Source: Fusarium oxysporum f. sp. lycopersici 4287 (taxonomy: Eukaryota > Ascomycota > Sordariomycetes > Hypocreales > Nectriaceae). Taken from it: 64,000 bases of DNA. The notes under the pieces were generated by a model, which ran no database searches, was not told where the DNA came from, and was given only the letters and a program-made list of their open reading frames with translations. A program made the translations under genes and the position numbers. Below are positions 60,695 through 64,000 of this stretch, piece after piece. The first letter of the stretch is position 1; every line of letters starts with the position of its first letter. Where the stretch lies: the NCBI RefSeq assembly GCF_000149955.1, contig NC_030986.1:1127148-1191147 (forward strand), read 5' to 3'.

Positions 60695-63600
60695 TTACTG
60701 AGTTCTGTAGAACTTTTTGTAGAGGAGATGCAGCAGCAGATTAACATTGAGTTTGAGACTGCCCTCGAACAGGGTCATGAACTGATGCGCCTCGAACTGA
60801 GCCTGCAAGAGGTCCTCAATGGGCACCAGAGCACTGGCTCCGGGGATCTGGATGTGTCCTCGCGAACCCTCAAGGCTGAAGACACCTACTTCGTCACATG
60901 AGATGGTCATGTTGATCTTCTCAAAGTCGTTGATGCCACTCCATGACACCAGCACACCCTTCTCGGAGAGAGCACGCGCGCTGTACTTGTAACTGCCGAA
61001 CTTGGGTACACGGCCGCTACGTTCCAGTTCACGCTGGTGGTTGTATTGCTTGGTGAAGGGTAGCAAGAACTTCTTGCGGCTATTAAAATGTTAGTCATTG
61101 TATCACAGTAACGTTACAGAAGATACTTACCCCTTCTTGTTCTGCAGGGTCGCCATGGCTGACTCGATGTAGTCGTCGTAACTCTTGCGCTGCTGCTCGA
61201 GATACTTGGCCTTCTCGTGCAAGTTGCTTAATGTCATGCGCACACCTTCCAACTCTCGCTGTCGCTGAACCCTTCTGCGGCTCTTTGTGCGAATATCAAG
61301 CGCAATGGCGTTGAGAACATCCTGGTAGTAGTTGTGCTTGGTGATACGTCCCAGCTTCTCGAGTCGCATGATATTCTCTAAAGCTGTGCGCTTGAGCTCT
61401 TGGTATGTCATACGTGTTACGTCGATCATGTTGGCATCAGAGTAGGCTCCACGAGTGTTGCTGCCAACAGAGAACTCATCACGGAGGAGCATACGCCACT
61501 TGTGGTCATCCTCTGGGGAAATGGGCTTGACGAGAATGTCCAGGAGATTGGCGCCAGTCTGCACACGAATAATATACAGCACGCATCGCTTGGTCTCCAT
61601 AAAGAGTGCCTTGACATCAGCCTCAGGGTCGTCGACATCGTGGAGCTTGGGTGTCAAGAACATGTGGATATCTGAAGAGCCTGCAGCGTTCATCTCGTTC
61701 TCGTTGTTCTTAGCACTGCCGAGATCGTGCATGATTTCCCGCAGGACGTCGTCACGGCCGGGGCACATTGTCTGAAGCTCAGCGGCCACCAGGTTGTGAA
61801 TGGAGAAGACGTCTGTCATCTTGATGTATAATGTTGGCTTGTTCTTGGCGTAAAGGTCGTTGAACTCATCAATATCAAATGTTCTCTCGGCATCGGGCAC
61901 TGCAATCAGGTCGCTGGTGATTTGGTGCAGGCGCTCAACAGACTCTGCAACAAAAGCGTTCAGGGGTTGCAGGTACACGTTCTCACCACCGAATGGTCGA
62001 CCAGAAGCGATTTGGCTGATGACCTTGGCGACCTCGCTGAGGTTTCGCTTTTGCAGAGGGCTCAGTGCTTTCTCAATGACACCAACGTTTTCAGGGGCAA
62101 CAACTGCTGGTTGCAAGTAGAATCGCCAAAGCCAGCTGGAGACAACTTGCAGAAGGTTCTCTGGGGGTTCCCGCTTGAATTGCTGTCGTAGATTCTCGAA
62201 AATCTGGTTGCAGACAAATCGAAGGCCATAAGGCATCTTGTGCAGGAAGTCCTCAAGGGCGAGGAAGAATTGGTCGCAGATCTCTCGAAGGTCACGCAAG
62301 TGGTCGATGAAGAGGCGGCGAGTCTCGGGGTCGCGAATAGCAACTTCTCGAGGAACATCAAGCGGCCTTTGGTCAGGTCGTCCAGTGGCCAGCTCAGTAT
62401 TGTTGATGGCTGATCGGTAAATTTGCATGGGATCACTCTCAAGATCTAGAGCAGGGTCTTCAACGATGTTGTCTCTGATCAGAGGACCAAGAAGATCTCG
62501 AAGGTACTTGCGATCTCTTGGTGAGCGAGTGTAGTTGTTGAGAAGCTTAGACCAGAAGAAATTGCCGCGGATGAAGTCCTGAACATCTCGCGCACTGACA
62601 ATCTCCTCGCGAATTGATCGAGCAATCAACTTGAGCAGATAGTACTCCTCTCGTCGCTTCTGGGCGTAACCGAAGAGGCTCATCATCAATAACTCGATGC
62701 GTTTACACTCCTTCTCAGCTGTTCCTTGTTCACGAATGCGCTTGAATAGGCGAGCGAGGTACTGTGGCTGGGTTTGCAAATTGAAGAAGAGTTGCTGGTA
62801 GGATTCGAGCTTCTTGCGCGAGCTCTTGTTGAGTGCTTTAAGATCAAACTGGTTGGCAGAAGACATGGAGCTGTTGGCGATGAAGTGCATTGAGTTGCCT
62901 CCATAGTTGTGTTGATGCCTCACGACTTCGTCGAGTGTAATCTTGTTCTTGACCAAGAGGGCAATCTTGATATCAAGTTGATCGATGTAGTTCTCCAGCA
63001 TCTCATTCTGTCGAACTTGTTGAACGACTGTCTTGCGGATACGCTCAAACTCGATTTCTTCGTTGAAGTCGAAGTCACTGTCGTTAAGAAGATGGACAAA
63101 GTTCTTGACGGCGTTGACTGGAGGGTTCTTTCCAGTGGTCAAGCTCTTGTAAGCCTCGCCTTGAACCTTGGCACGGACAAAACTCTGGATCTTGATGACC
63201 TTTTGCATGTTCTCATTGTAGAAGCGCTTCTTCTCCTCAAATCGAGCCCTTACGATAAAACCTCGGGCTGCGGTCTGGAAGGCAACGATACATTCCTCCT
63301 CTTGCTCCAATTCGGCCATGATATCCTCAACTCTAGCGCGCTCCATCATGGCACGTAAGATGCTTTGGAGGTCAATGATCTTAGGGGTATGAGATTCAAG
63401 CTCCTCGAGGAACGCCTGGTGCTGCTGGCGGTACAAGAATCCCCGGATGTTGCCCTGGAGGGCTGTGACCTGAGGTTCTTGCTCCTCGAGCTGTTCGAGG
63501 ATGGCTGCAACTCTTTGGCGTTCAAGCATGGCCCTAATAAGACCTTGGAGGCCGATAACTGCAGGTTCGTTCTCCTTAAGAGCATCGAGAGTATCAGCAA

Positions 63601-64000
63601 CATCTCTCCTCACAGCAGCGGCGCGAGCAAAAGCTTGAAGCTGCTCAACACCAGTCGTGTGCTTGTTAAGCTCAGCTCTTAATGTCTTGTCGTCTTGGCG
63701 AGCGCGGAGTCCACGGGCAAAAGCTTGAAGTCGTTCCACAGCTGGAGCGTGTTGGCTGAGTTCAGTTCGTAGTGCCTGGTCATTCTGGCGAACACAGAGT
63801 CCGCGAGCAAGAGCCTGGAGCTGCTCAATCGCGGGGCTATGCTTGTTGAGCTCAGATTTGAGAGCCATGTCATCCTGACGAGCGCGAAATCCACGGGCAA
63901 AGGCCTGGAGCTTCTTCCATTGGGGTCCAAAGGAGCGTAGATGCTGCTGCTCGCGGTTGACCTGAGTTCTAGTCAGCAATGCCCTGGCCGCTGCCTGCAG
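60695..64000 (-). CDS. IQGAP-like Ras GTPase-activating-like protein (partial, 5' end outside)
   Basis: Scaffold acting in cytokinesis and polarity by linking calmodulin, actin and small GTPases. The visible exons are 64000-61131 and 61079-60695; the joint gives NKKGRKKFLLPF. The N-terminal part lies beyond the window. In order: eight tandem 30-residue IQ-type repeats (about 63910-63191, LQAFARG...RQ pattern); a RasGAP-related domain (YYLLKLIARSIREEI, FIRGNFFWSKLL, GLRFVCNQIFENLR, LWRFYLQPAVVAPENVGVI); and a RasGAP C-terminal domain (about 61200-60700, ending LNVNLLLHLLYKKFYRTQ). About 1084 residues are visible. Whether the GAP domain is catalytically active cannot be decided here; most IQGAPs are not. 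Confidence 0.93.
63191..63910 (-). repeat. Eight tandem 90-bp coding repeats (IQ motifs)
   Basis: Within the IQGAP-like gene, eight consecutive units each encode exactly 30 residues and begin with [LF]Q. The first three (63910-63641) share a common LQAxARGxxxRQxDxxLxxEL text, while later ones diverge. Confidence 0.85.

Overview
The window looks like ordinary nuclear euchromatin of a filamentous ascomycete, most likely a Sordariomycete close to Fusarium. That placement is inferred from protein resemblance and gene style, not from a search. Genes are interrupted by short introns (about 45-90 nt) with GTRNGT donors and CTRAC-like branch sites. Both strands are used and intergenic gaps are mostly 0.3-1 kb. 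I found no operons, insertion sequences, CRISPR arrays, rRNA or convincing tRNA. One assembly gap of 139 N lies at 30760-30898.

Layout. 1-9.1 kb: D-xylose reductase (+), SDS22 (-), an alpha/beta hydrolase (+) and a BTB protein (+). 10.2-15.8 kb: a CSN12/PCI protein (-) divergent from RPL20 (+), then a Zn2Cys6 regulator (-). 16.6-27.8 kb: a GNAT enzyme (+), a DUF1772 membrane protein (+), a chromodomain/AT-hook protein (-), and RIC8 (-) divergent from RIF1 (+). 27.8-31.4 kb is gene-poor, with the N gap inside a possible ankyrin relic. 31.4-44 kb: an MFS sugar porter (+), a glucose-6-phosphate 1-epimerase-like protein (+), class II DAHP synthase (-), a HYPK-like protein (+), a BRCT protein (-), a small two-exon gene (-) and a zinc-ribbon protein (-). 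44-56 kb: RPP30/RPP1 (+), a secreted Thr/Pro-rich protein (-), a GFA-type zinc protein (-), an F-box-like protein (-), MED8 (-) and choline sulfatase (-). 56-60.7 kb is gene-poor. An IQGAP-like RasGAP (-) runs off the right edge.

Functions are mostly housekeeping: ribosome, RNase P, Mediator, shikimate entry, telomere/replication control, G-protein chaperoning, and N-terminal acetylation control. A few genes are nutritional: xylose reductase, a sugar porter, choline sulfatase, and an orphan transcription factor. I see no biosynthetic cluster or defence island. PP1 control links two genes: SDS22 is a PP1 regulator, and RIF1 carries an N-terminal RVxF/SILK-type pair of PP1 docking motifs.

The most notable observations are: (1) RPP30 has its conserved C-terminal half scattered over shifted frames by four extra bases, all in short homopolymers; (2) CSN12 has lost a readable conserved segment of its PCI region, although splicing can restore the frame; (3) RPL20 appears to start in a 4-nt coding exon, and the first ATG of its long exon lies inside an intron end; (4) xylose reductase has an altered cofactor loop and a 296-nt intron; (5) the IQGAP-like protein has eight repeats of exactly 30 residues. 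I did not find a clearly new multi-gene system.
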